From positions 1 to 64,000 of the forward strand of contig LFRV01000095.1 of the NCBI GenBank assembly GCA_001512485.1: a stretch of 64,000 nt of DNA. The letters run 5' to 3'. Both the position numbers and the translations under genes were made by a program. The stretch comes from Clostridiales bacterium DTU069 (lineage in GTDB: Bacteria > Bacillota > Clostridia > DSM-8532). This document shows, in pieces, positions 29,058 through 37,720 of this stretch. Every line of letters begins with the position of its first letter. Within the stretch, counting starts at the first letter, position 1. The notes under the pieces are model-generated. The model was not told the origin of the DNA. It did no database searches and saw only the letters and a program-made list of their open reading frames with translations.

Positions 29058-29594
29058 TTAATATTCTATCCCATGCCTTGCGCATACTCCTTTATCAAAG
29101 GGATGCCTTACTTTTTCAATTAATGATATATAGTCCGCCAGATTACGCAAACTGTCCGGCGCATCGCGGCCTGTACATATTATTTCCGTTTTTCCGGGTT
29201 TTTTTATTAACACATCCGTTATATCTTCTTCCGGAAGCAGACTACTTGAGATAACGTCAAGAACTTCATCAAGCACAACGACGTCCCATTTACCGAACAA
29301 TATTTCTTCGCGGATATGCCGCCAGCCTGCATGAATATCTTCTTTCGTTTCAGCCAACTGTTTTTCGGTCATTTTCCACAGGAACATCGTATGTCTCTGC
29401 TCCGGGCGGTAAAAATAAAGGCTTCCGGAAAACTTCTCCATGATATTTTTCTCGCCTGTTATCGTATTCTTAAGAAATTGAACAAAGAAAACCTTTAGAC
29501 CCGCGCCAAGTGCCCTTATCGCAAGACCTACGGCAGCGGTGGTTTTCCCTTTTCCGTTTCCGATATACAGGTGGATCATTCCCTTTGACAGCAT
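29058..29594 (-). CDS. cobO: Cob(I)yrinic acid a,c-diamide adenosyltransferase
   Basis: GMIHLYIGNGKGKTTAAVGLAIRALGAGLKVFFVQFLK, VVLDEVLDVISSSLL, ICTGRDAPDSL. Confidence 0.93.
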   Translation of the reverse strand: MLSKGMIHLYIGNGKGKTTAAVGLAIRALGAGLKVFFVQFLKNTITGEKNIMEKFSGSLYFYRPEQRHTMFLWKMTEKQLAETKEDIHAGWRHIREEILFGKWDVVVLDEVLDVISSSLLPEEDITDVLIKKPGKTEIICTGRDAPDSLRNLADYISLIEKVRHPFDKGVCARHGIEY

Positions 29595-29739
29595 ACCGTT
29601 TCCTTTCGGAACAATAAAAAATACGGCATTGAAAACAAATATTTATTTGTCCCAGACAATGCCGAGAATATTATGCAGCAATTCAATATTTATTATATTA
29701 CATTATGTTTTGTACCGCAACGAAAACTGCCGTATACTT

Positions 29740-30201
29740 TTACTTCCTGTATTTGCTGAGCGGATTCGATATTTTCCCGATTCCTTTATACCTGCTTACA
29801 GGTTTTATCTTTCTGTTCATTCCAATAACGCTGCCAATGGCTCCGGCCAGTATTCCTGCCAATATCATTATAACAGCGCGGCTATTCAGCATAAAATCCT
29901 TATAGGCGATACTGCTGGCCATATACAGTATGACCATATATATAAGCCCGCATAACGTTCCTTTCAGCACGCCGTTTTTCTGGTTAAGGACTCCCGCTTT
30001 AAAACCTGCCGCAAGCAGGCCTATTAATGTGGCAATTAATACGGCAATCGTAGTATACTTTTCGGGAAAATCGGTAAAAGCCAGAATGCCGGCCAATACC
30101 AGCAGAGCCGGAACGGTAATTCCGTAAGCGGTAATCAGCGCGGAACCGATGCCGTACCCTTCCGCTTTAACCGCACTTTGACCTCTCATCTTATCCAACA
30201 T
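29740..30201 (-). CDS. TIGR04086-like integral membrane protein
   Basis: Four predicted TM segments and a Gly-rich pattern typical of the family; start chosen at M preceding LDKMRG, with an upstream GGGGTGA. Confidence 0.7.
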   Translation of the reverse strand: MLDKMRGQSAVKAEGYGIGSALITAYGITVPALLVLAGILAFTDFPEKYTTIAVLIATLIGLLAAGFKAGVLNQKNGVLKGTLCGLIYMVILYMASSIAYKDFMLNSRAVIMILAGILAGAIGSVIGMNRKIKPVSRYKGIGKISNPLSKYRK

Positions 30202-30240
30202 TTTAATCACCCCAATACCTTCGCATATTGCTGTCCGAAA

Positions 30241-30588
30241 GCCGCTTTTGAACTGTTGCACTAAACACTATCCCCGCGGGTCCTGCTTCGGGTGTTTTCG
30301 TTTACTTGGGCGACAAAGCACCTACCGATAGCACGCTCCATGCATTTTATTAAATTCGCACAGTGGTCTCCATATTCCGGGTCGCTCATTTGCCCGCTCC
30401 ACAGTTACCTGTACGCAGCAGGGCTTCGGAGCATGTCGCCCGGCGTAACCGAAAACACCCGAATCAGAGCCGCGTACCAATCGGAACGCGGCAGCAATGC
30501 CTAGACCCGTTAATCACCCGCTGGTTTGCGGCATTAATTGCAGGTGAAGACTTGTTACCATGTAATTACGCAATAGTTCAAAAGCGGC
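30241..30588 (-). repeat. Complete-looking structured repeat (copy A3) bounded by 19-bp inverted repeats
   Basis: GCCGCTTTTGAACTGTTGC (30241-30259) and GCAATAGTTCAAAAGCGGC (30570-30588), 18/19 complementary. Internal arms 30287-30322 and 30428-30463 pair with each other; body matches 12.5-12.8 kb and 16.3-16.4 kb. Confidence 0.82.
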
Positions 30589-30745
30589 ATTTGAACAGCA
30601 GTCTTCGCTTCAATGTATGCGCGGAAACCGGACTTTAGAACCGGTCCGGCCGCGGAATCGGTTCCGGCATAATTAATAAAGCTGTAACATCATTACGTTA
30701 ACTTGAATAAACTGTTATTGAAAATAATATCAGGGGGTCAAGGAC

Positions 30746-30859
30746 ATGGGCTCACGTAGAAGAGGAATTATGGGATGCAATAGCGAAATATTGTTCTTCA
30801 TTATCCTGTTCCTGCTTCTGTTCTGCAACACAGACTGCGGATGCGGTGTCTGTGACTAA
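30746..30859 (+). CDS. Small hydrophobic Cys-rich peptide, 37 aa
   Basis: MGSRRRGIMGCNSEILFFIILFLLLFCNTDCGCGVCD; not in the ORF track (below size cutoff); shares the NSE(I/V)LFFI core with the next ORF. Confidence 0.72.
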   Translation: MGSRRRGIMGCNSEILFFIILFLLLFCNTDCGCGVCD

Positions 30860-30901
30860 TGGCACGGAATAGGAGAGCTTAACGTAAAGGAGGGAAAAAT
30901 A

Positions 30902-31021
30902 ATGCCGGACGGAATTTTTGGCGACTGGAACAACAGTGAAGTTCTTTTCTTCATCCTTATTTTCCTGTGCTTGTTCTTCAATCGTAGTTGTGGCAGCTAT
31001 GGCTACGACGACAAGTGCTAA
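30902..31021 (+). CDS. Small hydrophobic peptide, 39 aa
   Basis: MPDGIFGDWNNSEVLFFILIFLCLFFNRSCGSYGYDDKC; strong AAAGGAGGG ribosome-binding site upstream; terminator downstream. Confidence 0.78.
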   Translation: MPDGIFGDWNNSEVLFFILIFLCLFFNRSCGSYGYDDKC

Positions 31022-31084
31022 AGGAATTATCCAAAATTGAAAACTGAAAAAACACTGACTTAAATAATTTCACCACTCATAATT

Positions 31085-31109
31085 AAAGAAGCGGCGTTCC
31101 GCTTCTTTT
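31085..31109 (+). terminator. Rho-independent terminator after the small-peptide pair
   Basis: AAAGAAGCGGcgttCCGCTTCTTTT. Confidence 0.75.
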
Positions 31110-31170
31110 GCTTTAAGTGGCTATTATCTATTATCATCTTTTCATATTCAAAATACCCCAGGCCGTCGGT

Positions 31171-31719
31171 TCAATCCAATTCTTTCCGTCCGGTGCCGGG
31201 ACTTTTAAGCTGTTTAACATAACAATTAAGGTACACGAAAGACGCAGCGATTGAAATCGCGGTACCAGCCCACATAATGTAGACCGCGGCAGGAATGTTT
31301 AGAAAAGCAAGTACGATTCCCGCAAAAAGGACAGCGGCAGCAGCCTTCCCAACCCAATTCGACGAAACCACAATCTCTTTGCGAAGAAAAAACAAAGAAC
31401 CGATAATCATCGCGGCTTCCTTAGCGATCAGGATGAAAAAGAAATAATACGGGAGCCTGCCGCCCCTGGCTAAAAGCAGCAGGGCAGTTAATTGAATTGC
31501 TTTATCGGCGAACGGATCAGCAAGCTTTCCAAAATTCGTTATAAAATTATATTTCCTTGCGATATAACCGTCGAGTATGTCGGTTAATTCAGCAGCAGCA
31601 AAAACAATCAGGCCTTCCGTCAATTTCCCCGAGATCATCAATAAAGCCATGACAGGCACGGCGATAAGCCTTAATATCGTTAAAATGTTCGGCACATGCC
31701 TCCATTTGCTCTTATTCAT
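31171..31719 (-). CDS. pgsA: CDP-diacylglycerol--glycerol-3-phosphate 3-phosphatidyltransferase
   Basis: CDP-alcohol phosphatidyltransferase motif DILDGYIARKYNFITNFGKLADPFADK. Confidence 0.88.
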   Translation of the reverse strand: MNKSKWRHVPNILTILRLIAVPVMALLMISGKLTEGLIVFAAAELTDILDGYIARKYNFITNFGKLADPFADKAIQLTALLLLARGGRLPYYFFFILIAKEAAMIIGSLFFLRKEIVVSSNWVGKAAAAVLFAGIVLAFLNIPAAVYIMWAGTAISIAASFVYLNCYVKQLKSPGTGRKELD

Positions 31720-32149
31720 CGTCACAGTTCTCCCCTTGCATGAACACATCGATAAGCAGTTGGTATAAATCAGGGCGATATTTTTTCATGTTGACAGGTT
31801 TTAGCTGTCTGTTTGCCCAAACATGCTCGGTTTCGCCGGAAGCAGCGGGTTTCACGGAGCCTTTACGAAAAACTTCATAAAAGAAAGTTATCCGAGTCGG
31901 TTTAATATCCTTAACACCGGTTTTCACAATAACCGTGTCACCATAAAAACACGGAGAAGCAAACCTGCATTTCAGATCCAGTAACGGCAGCATAACACCG
32001 TCCTTCTCCATTTGGTCATATGTTATTCCGGCTTTTTTTATTAAATCGGTTCTGCCGCATTCAAACCAAACCGGATAGACCGAATGATGGACAACGCCCA
32101 TTTGATCCGTTTCCTGGTATCTTACAATAATTTCGGTTTGTGATAACAT
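31712..32149 (-). CDS. Acyl-CoA thioesterase (4-hydroxybenzoyl-CoA thioesterase/YbgC family)
   Basis: VRYQETDQMGVVHHSVYPVWFECGRTDLIKKAG hot-dog fold motif. Confidence 0.9.
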   Translation of the reverse strand: MLSQTEIIVRYQETDQMGVVHHSVYPVWFECGRTDLIKKAGITYDQMEKDGVMLPLLDLKCRFASPCFYGDTVIVKTGVKDIKPTRITFFYEVFRKGSVKPAASGETEHVWANRQLKPVNMKKYRPDLYQLLIDVFMQGENCDDE

Positions 32150-32165
32150 CGGACTCTCCTTAACA

Positions 32166-33137
32166 TTACAGCGCCAAAATCTTATTCAACTCAATCATTT
32201 CCTCATCAATGGATTTTTTCATTGAAAGGGCTTCGGCCAGATCAAAGTCGGTAATCTGTCCGTTTATAAACGAAACTGCCCTGTTTATATGTCCATCTTT
32301 CAGCAATTTGACCGCATGGGCACCCATACGGCTTGCCATTACCCTGTCATGAACTGTTGGGCTTCCCCCGCGCTGAATATGCCCCAGGATAGTCGCACGT
32401 GTTTTAATCTCGGTTTTCTTTTCTATGTATTCGGCTATTTCCACCGCTCCGCCGACACCTTCCGCGATTATCACAAGATAGTGCTTTTTCCCGCGGTTTC
32501 TTCCTTCTACAATCGGCTTAATTATATCAATATCTATATTAAAGTCCTTTTCGGGCAAAACAACGGCTTCCGCGCCTCCTGATATCGCAACGTTCAACGC
32601 GATATATCCCGCTTTCCTGCCCATAACCTCGAGAACACTGCAGCGTTCGTGGGAATACGCGGTATCCCTTATCTTGTCTATTGCATCCTGAACTGTGTTC
32701 ATCGCGGTATCGAAACCAATTGTATATTCCGTGCACGAAATATCATTATCAATCGTACCGGGAATGCAAATCACCGGCAGCCCTTTTTTGCTCAAGTCAA
32801 GAGCTCCGCGATATGAACCGTCGCCGCCGATAACAACAAGCGCGTCAATCCCGAATACTTTCGCAATCGTTATCGCTTTATTTACGCCGGCTACAGTATT
32901 GAATTCCGCTGACCTTGCGGTTTGAAGCGCAGTGCCGCCCCGGTGTATTAAATCACCCACCGAACGCGCCGTCATTTCTTCAATGTCACCGTTTAGAAGA
33001 CCTTCATATCCTTTACGGATTCCCATAACCTTAAATCCATAGTATACGCCGGTCCGCACTACGGCACGTACCGCCGCGTTCATTCCGGGAGCGTCCCCTC
33101 CGCTTGTTAAAACTCCTATTGTCTTCAATTCGCCCAT
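32166..33137 (-). CDS. pfkA: ATP-dependent 6-phosphofructokinase
   Basis: IGVLTSGGDAPGMNAAVRAVVR, PGTIDNDISCTEYTIGFDTA, EVMGRKAGYIAL, LGHIQRGGSPTVHDRVMASRMG. Confidence 0.97.
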   Translation of the reverse strand: MGELKTIGVLTSGGDAPGMNAAVRAVVRTGVYYGFKVMGIRKGYEGLLNGDIEEMTARSVGDLIHRGGTALQTARSAEFNTVAGVNKAITIAKVFGIDALVVIGGDGSYRGALDLSKKGLPVICIPGTIDNDISCTEYTIGFDTAMNTVQDAIDKIRDTAYSHERCSVLEVMGRKAGYIALNVAISGGAEAVVLPEKDFNIDIDIIKPIVEGRNRGKKHYLVIIAEGVGGAVEIAEYIEKKTEIKTRATILGHIQRGGSPTVHDRVMASRMGAHAVKLLKDGHINRAVSFINGQITDFDLAEALSMKKSIDEEMIELNKILAL

Positions 33138-33228
33138 TCTTTCACCACTCTTTTATTAATTTAATGTAATGAATAGCCCGTGTTATTCACACGGGCACAT
33201 TCGTAAATGCGGTTTTTAAATAAATCAT

Positions 33229-33423
33229 TCAGAAGCCTTTTTCTATTATTATACTGTGTGCTTCCTCTACTTCACCTTCCGGAACTGATACTTCAAAATA
33301 GTTGTCGTTTTTTTCTTTCTGGCTGACCGGGTTCAGCTTTACAAGTATACCTTCAGCCTCGAGAATTTCTTTAAGTTTTTCAGCCATTTCCTTATTCTGG
33401 GCCATATATACGACAGTCCACAT
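33229..33423 (-). CDS. Small DUF2007-like protein, 64 aa
   Basis: MWTVVYMAQNKEMAEKLKEILEAEGILVKLNPV...; clear GGGGGGAG RBS. Family assignment tentative. Confidence 0.7.
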   Translation of the reverse strand: MWTVVYMAQNKEMAEKLKEILEAEGILVKLNPVSQKEKNDNYFEVSVPEGEVEEAHSIIIEKGF

Positions 33424-33450
33424 TTTACGCTCCCCCCTGTTAATTCAGGT

Positions 33451-33518
33451 CTTTCAAAAAGCGGAAGAAACTGCTTGGCAATTTCAACACACCAAGTTGC
33501 ATCGGCAGGCATTAAACC
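33451..33518 (-). other. Candidate conserved leader/intergenic motif, copy 1
   Basis: Minus strand GGTTTAATGCCTGCCGATGCAACTTGGTGTGTTGAAATTGCCAAGCAGTTTCTTCCGC; similar by eye to 27593-27660. Confidence 0.5.
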
Positions 33519-33706
33519 TTCATGTTTGCAGCCAGCCATGTTTCAACGAGGCGGCCGGTTATTGCCCGCCGCCTGCACCTTAAACCGGTATTAACCGTCC
33601 AAAACCAAAAAATATCCCTTACAGGCTATATGGATTGAATATAGCTACGACATTACTATATATTATTTTCAGAAAAAACGCAAGTAATAGGCTTAGATAT
33701 GCCCAT

Positions 33707-36700
33707 TTATTTCCATAAACCGTTTTTTACGGGTACCTTTTCCTGTTTTACGTTTTCCGCGCCCAACATGTCCTTCAACTCATTTATAAGAGTATTATTC
33801 AGTGTTACCCTGAAGCCTTTTTTTACTGAACCGGCATGATAAATATATACCGGGACCGTCCCGTCAAAGTATTTCAGCATCGAACCGACAGCGTGCATAA
33901 CTTCTTTGCCGGTGCCCGCGGGTATGCGTATTTTCAGGCACTCTATCATCGTGCCGTATCCATTGTTTATTTCCTGAATATAACCTGTGTCATTTGTTGC
34001 CCCACCGGGTAAACCCGAATATCTTTTCGGTTCAAAAGGCTTTTCACCCTTAACAATAGGTTTTGCCATTTCCATTATGATTTTCGGAGCCTCATCTTCC
34101 CTTACGCTTATTTTCCCCTCAATCCATATAGGTAATTCCGGTTTAAGAAAAGCCCCGTATTTTTCAAGCACGCTTGGAAATACTATAACTTCCATCTGTC
34201 CCATCAGATCCTCAACAGTAACAAACGCCATCAATTGATTGCTCTTTGTCGTAATAGTCTTAATGTCCGTGACCAATCCGGCAACGCGCGCAAAAGCGCC
34301 GTCTGCGATATTATTCCCGGATACATCACCGGTTTTCTCCTCATCTATTAAATCAACGGAATGTATCGTTACCCAATTATTTATGTCATCTTCAAATTCC
34401 CTTAAAGGATGTCCCGATAAATATAATCCAAGCATATCCTTTTCCATTGCCAATAAAAGCCTGTCGTCATATTCGTCAATCTCGGGATATGATACATCGA
34501 AACCGGAGCTTTTCAAATCGCCGTTGTCGAAGAACGACAGCTGGCCTTCCATTCTCATTTTTTTTGCATTGGCAATGTTGTCCATTATCTTCTCATACGA
34601 GTTAATCAGTCTTGAACGGTAGATCTTCAGCGAATCAAAAGCACCGCTTTTTATGAGGCTTTCAATACATCGTTTATTCAAATCCCTTCCTTCCATTCTT
34701 TCGCATAAATCGGGCAGACTTGTAAACGGGCCGTTCTTTTTCCTTTCCGCAATTATTTGCTTTACAACACTTGAGCCGACATTTTTAACAGCCGCAAGCC
34801 CAAACCTTATTTTGCCGTCCGATACCGTAAACCCGACACCGCTTTCGTTAATATCGGGAGGCAGCACCTTAATACCCATTTTTCTGCATTCATATACATA
34901 GCGTGATATTTTTTCCGGCGATCCGAGAAAACTGTTCAAAAGCGCCGCCATAAATTCAACGGGATAATAACGCTTAAGCCATGCGGTCTGATACCCTACT
35001 ACCGCATACGCGGCTGCATGGGATTTATTAAACGCGTAGCTTGCAAAATCCGACATTTCATCGAATATCTCATTTGCAGTCCTCTCATCCACACCATTTC
35101 GTACCGCGCCCGGAATTATAACGTTCCCGGACGGGTCCGTTTCGCCGTATATAAACCTTTGACGTTCATCATCCATTATTTCCTTTTTCTTTTTTGCCAT
35201 AGCCCTTCGGACAAGATCGGAGCGGCCAAGCGAATACCCGGCCAAATCCCTTACGATCTGCATTACCTGTTCCTGGTAGATGATGCAGCCGTAAGTTACG
35301 TTCAAAATCGGTTCAAGCAAAGGATGGGCATACCGAACTTCTCCGGGATTCTTTTTATTCCTGATATACCTTGGTATTTGATCCATGGGCCCGGGACGAT
35401 ACAGGGAAATCCCGGCGATAATGTCTTCTATCGAGGATGGTTTAAGCTCGGTAAAAAACTGCGTCATACCCGAGCTTTCCAACTGAAACACGCCGGCGGT
35501 GTCACCATCGGATATCATCCTGAAAACCTCGGGATCGTTCATGTCGATATTATCAATATTAATCTTTATTCCGTGATTTTTTTCTATCATATTCAGCGCG
35601 TCGCGTATTACCGTAAGCGTCCTGAGTCCGAGAAAGTCCATTTTCAAAAGCCCGAGTTCTTCGAGCGTTGTCATCGGGAACTGGGTCGAGATATTACCTT
35701 CGCTCTGGTAAAGAGGAACATATTCGGTTATCGGTTCGCTTGAAATAACGACACCTGCCGCATGCGTAGACGCATGCCGCGGCATTCCCTCAAGCAGAAC
35801 GGCGGTATTGATAAGTTCATGCACACGGTGGTCGTTTTCATAAACCTGCCTTAATTCATTATTCAATTCAAGGGCTTTTTTTATGTTCATGCCAATTTGC
35901 ATCGGAACCATTTTCGCTATCCTGTCAACTTCGGAATACGGAATTGCCAATGCGCGTCCTACATCCCTTATCGCTGCCCGAGCAGCCATAGTTCCGAAGG
36001 TTATTATTTGCGCAACCCTGTCTTTTCCGTATTTGTTGACAACATAATCTATTACTTCGCCGCGCCTTTCATAGCAAAAATCTATATCAATATCTGGCAT
36101 GCTTATTCTCTCGGGGTTAAGGAACCTTTCAAATATAAGGTTATAGCGGATTGGATCAACATTCGTGATCCCAAGGCAGTACGAAACCAGGCTCCCCGCA
36201 GCCGAACCTCTGCCCGGCCCTACCATTATGTTGTTTTCCTTCGCATAGCGGATAAAATCCGATACAATAAGGAAATAGTCCACGTAATTCATCTGCCTGA
36301 TAACCGAAAGCTCATATTCAAGCCGTTCGAGAAGTGAATCTTCATCGCCGTAGCGTTCGCGGAAACCTTTAACACACAGCTCTCTCAGGTATTCGAACTT
36401 ATCGACGTTTTCCGGTACTTCAAAAGTAGGAAGACGCGGATTCCCGAACTCAATTTCGACATTACATAATTCTGCAATTTTAACGGTGTTTTCAATTGCT
36501 TCAGGATAATAATTGAACTGCTTCGTCATTTGATCCGGGGATTTTAAAAAGAGCTCATCCGTTCTGAATGTCATCCTGTCTTCATCTTCAATCGTTTTTG
36601 CCGTTTGTATGCACATCAGTATTTCCTGCGCTCTTGCGTCCTCTTTGTTCAGATAATGAACATCATTAGTGGCAACGACCGGGATTCCGGTTTCGGCTGA

Positions 36701-37279
36701 CAGTTCGCGCAGTTTCATATTGACAAATTTCTGCTCCTCAATGCCGTTATGCTGGAGCTCAAGGTAGAAGTTCCCCTTGCCGAAAACAGCTTCTAACTTT
36801 ACGGCGAGATCCTTTGCACGTTCATACCTGTTATCCAGGAGCGCTTTCGGAATATCTCCCGCAAGGCACCCGCTTAGACAAATAAGGCCTTCATGGTATT
36901 TCTCCAAAAGCTCAATGTCAATTCTCGGTTTATAGTAGAAGCCCTCGATATAACTAGCAGAAACCAGCTTCATAAGGTTCTTGTAGCCTGTCGAGTTTTT
37001 CGCGAGCAGGATTAAATGTCCCTGATCGGCATCAAGCCTTGCATCCTTGTCAAACCTGGAGCGCGCGGCAGTATAAACCTCGCATCCGATAATCGGTTTA
37101 ATCCCGTTTTTCACGCAGGCCTTGTGAAAATCTATCACCCCGAACATAGCGCCGTGATCGGTGATCGCAACCGCGTCCATCCCGAGCTCCTTAACCCGTT
37201 CCACAAGTGAATCGATCCGGCAGGCTCCGTCAAGAAGGCTGTATTCTGTATGAACATGCAAGTGAACAAAAGAACCCAT
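33707..37279 (-). CDS. dnaE: DNA polymerase III subunit alpha
   Basis: PHP domain (FVHLHVHTEYSLLDGACR), MPDIDIDFCYERR, FAAYAFNKSHAAAYA-type motif; start set at MGSFVHLHVH. Confidence 0.98.
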   Translation of the reverse strand: MGSFVHLHVHTEYSLLDGACRIDSLVERVKELGMDAVAITDHGAMFGVIDFHKACVKNGIKPIIGCEVYTAARSRFDKDARLDADQGHLILLAKNSTGYKNLMKLVSASYIEGFYYKPRIDIELLEKYHEGLICLSGCLAGDIPKALLDNRYERAKDLAVKLEAVFGKGNFYLELQHNGIEEQKFVNMKLRELSAETGIPVVATNDVHYLNKEDARAQEILMCIQTAKTIEDEDRMTFRTDELFLKSPDQMTKQFNYYPEAIENTVKIAELCNVEIEFGNPRLPTFEVPENVDKFEYLRELCVKGFRERYGDEDSLLERLEYELSVIRQMNYVDYFLIVSDFIRYAKENNIMVGPGRGSAAGSLVSYCLGITNVDPIRYNLIFERFLNPERISMPDIDIDFCYERRGEVIDYVVNKYGKDRVAQIITFGTMAARAAIRDVGRALAIPYSEVDRIAKMVPMQIGMNIKKALELNNELRQVYENDHRVHELINTAVLLEGMPRHASTHAAGVVISSEPITEYVPLYQSEGNISTQFPMTTLEELGLLKMDFLGLRTLTVIRDALNMIEKNHGIKINIDNIDMNDPEVFRMISDGDTAGVFQLESSGMTQFFTELKPSSIEDIIAGISLYRPGPMDQIPRYIRNKKNPGEVRYAHPLLEPILNVTYGCIIYQEQVMQIVRDLAGYSLGRSDLVRRAMAKKKKEIMDDERQRFIYGETDPSGNVIIPGAVRNGVDERTANEIFDEMSDFASYAFNKSHAAAYAVVGYQTAWLKRYYPVEFMAALLNSFLGSPEKISRYVYECRKMGIKVLPPDINESGVGFTVSDGKIRFGLAAVKNVGSSVVKQIIAERKKNGPFTSLPDLCERMEGRDLNKRCIESLIKSGAFDSLKIYRSRLINSYEKIMDNIANAKKMRMEGQLSFFDNGDLKSSGFDVSYPEIDEYDDRLLLAMEKDMLGLYLSGHPLREFEDDINNWVTIHSVDLIDEEKTGDVSGNNIADGAFARVAGLVTDIKTITTKSNQLMAFVTVEDLMGQMEVIVFPSVLEKYGAFLKPELPIWIEGKISVREDEAPKIIMEMAKPIVKGEKPFEPKRYSGLPGGATNDTGYIQEINNGYGTMIECLKIRIPAGTGKEVMHAVGSMLKYFDGTVPVYIYHAGSVKKGFRVTLNNTLINELKDMLGAENVKQEKVPVKNGLWK

Positions 37280-37365
37280 TTGCCGATGCTCCTTTTTAAA
37301 GAAATGCCGCAAAAACGAATGTTCCCTTAAAATTATAACATAACGGATCATCACTGCAAACTGTT

Positions 37366-37429
37366 ACCCGTCGTCACTGAAATCACTTGAATAGACCCCG
37401 CGGAAATAATGTTTATACACTGCCCATTA
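37366..37429 (+). repeat. Outer repeat module, left arm (copy A5)
   Basis: GTCGTCACTGAAATCACTTGAATAGACCCCGCGGAAATAATG; pairs with 37676-37697. Confidence 0.75.
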
Positions 37430-37635
37430 GAACTATTGTACAATAACGTCAACAAGGAGCTTCATTTGCAAGAGCTATACAGTTCAGTTCGGGCAAGTCG
37501 AAACTCGCAAAAATGCTTCGGAATATTTTTTGCAGGAAGCATTTTTGCTCAAACAGTCGACTTGCTTATCCTCGCTCTGACTGTATATCTCTAGGCTTCA
37601 TTCCGCTATAGTTTCCTTTTATTGTACAATAGTTC
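37430..37635 (+). repeat. ~206-bp near-palindromic MITE-like element, full copy
   Basis: Same sequence as 16085-16288 with scattered substitutions; terminal GAACTATTGTACAATA / TATTGTACAATAGTTC. Confidence 0.88.
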
Positions 37636-37720
37636 CTCTGATTATTGCGCTGATTCAACCAATCAGCCAGCGGGTGGTTCGGGTGATTTCAGTGCGACTG
37701 GAGATACTGCGGTGTTGCGT
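37636..37720 (+). repeat. Outer repeat module, right arm (copy A5)
   Basis: CAGCGGGTGGTTCGGGTGATTTCAGTGCGAC; first part matches 12588ff and 16328ff. Confidence 0.7.

Noticed and set aside
30241-30588. CRISPR array
   Set aside because: Repeats are long, dispersed and palindromic with no short regular repeat-spacer periodicity; no cas genes in the window.
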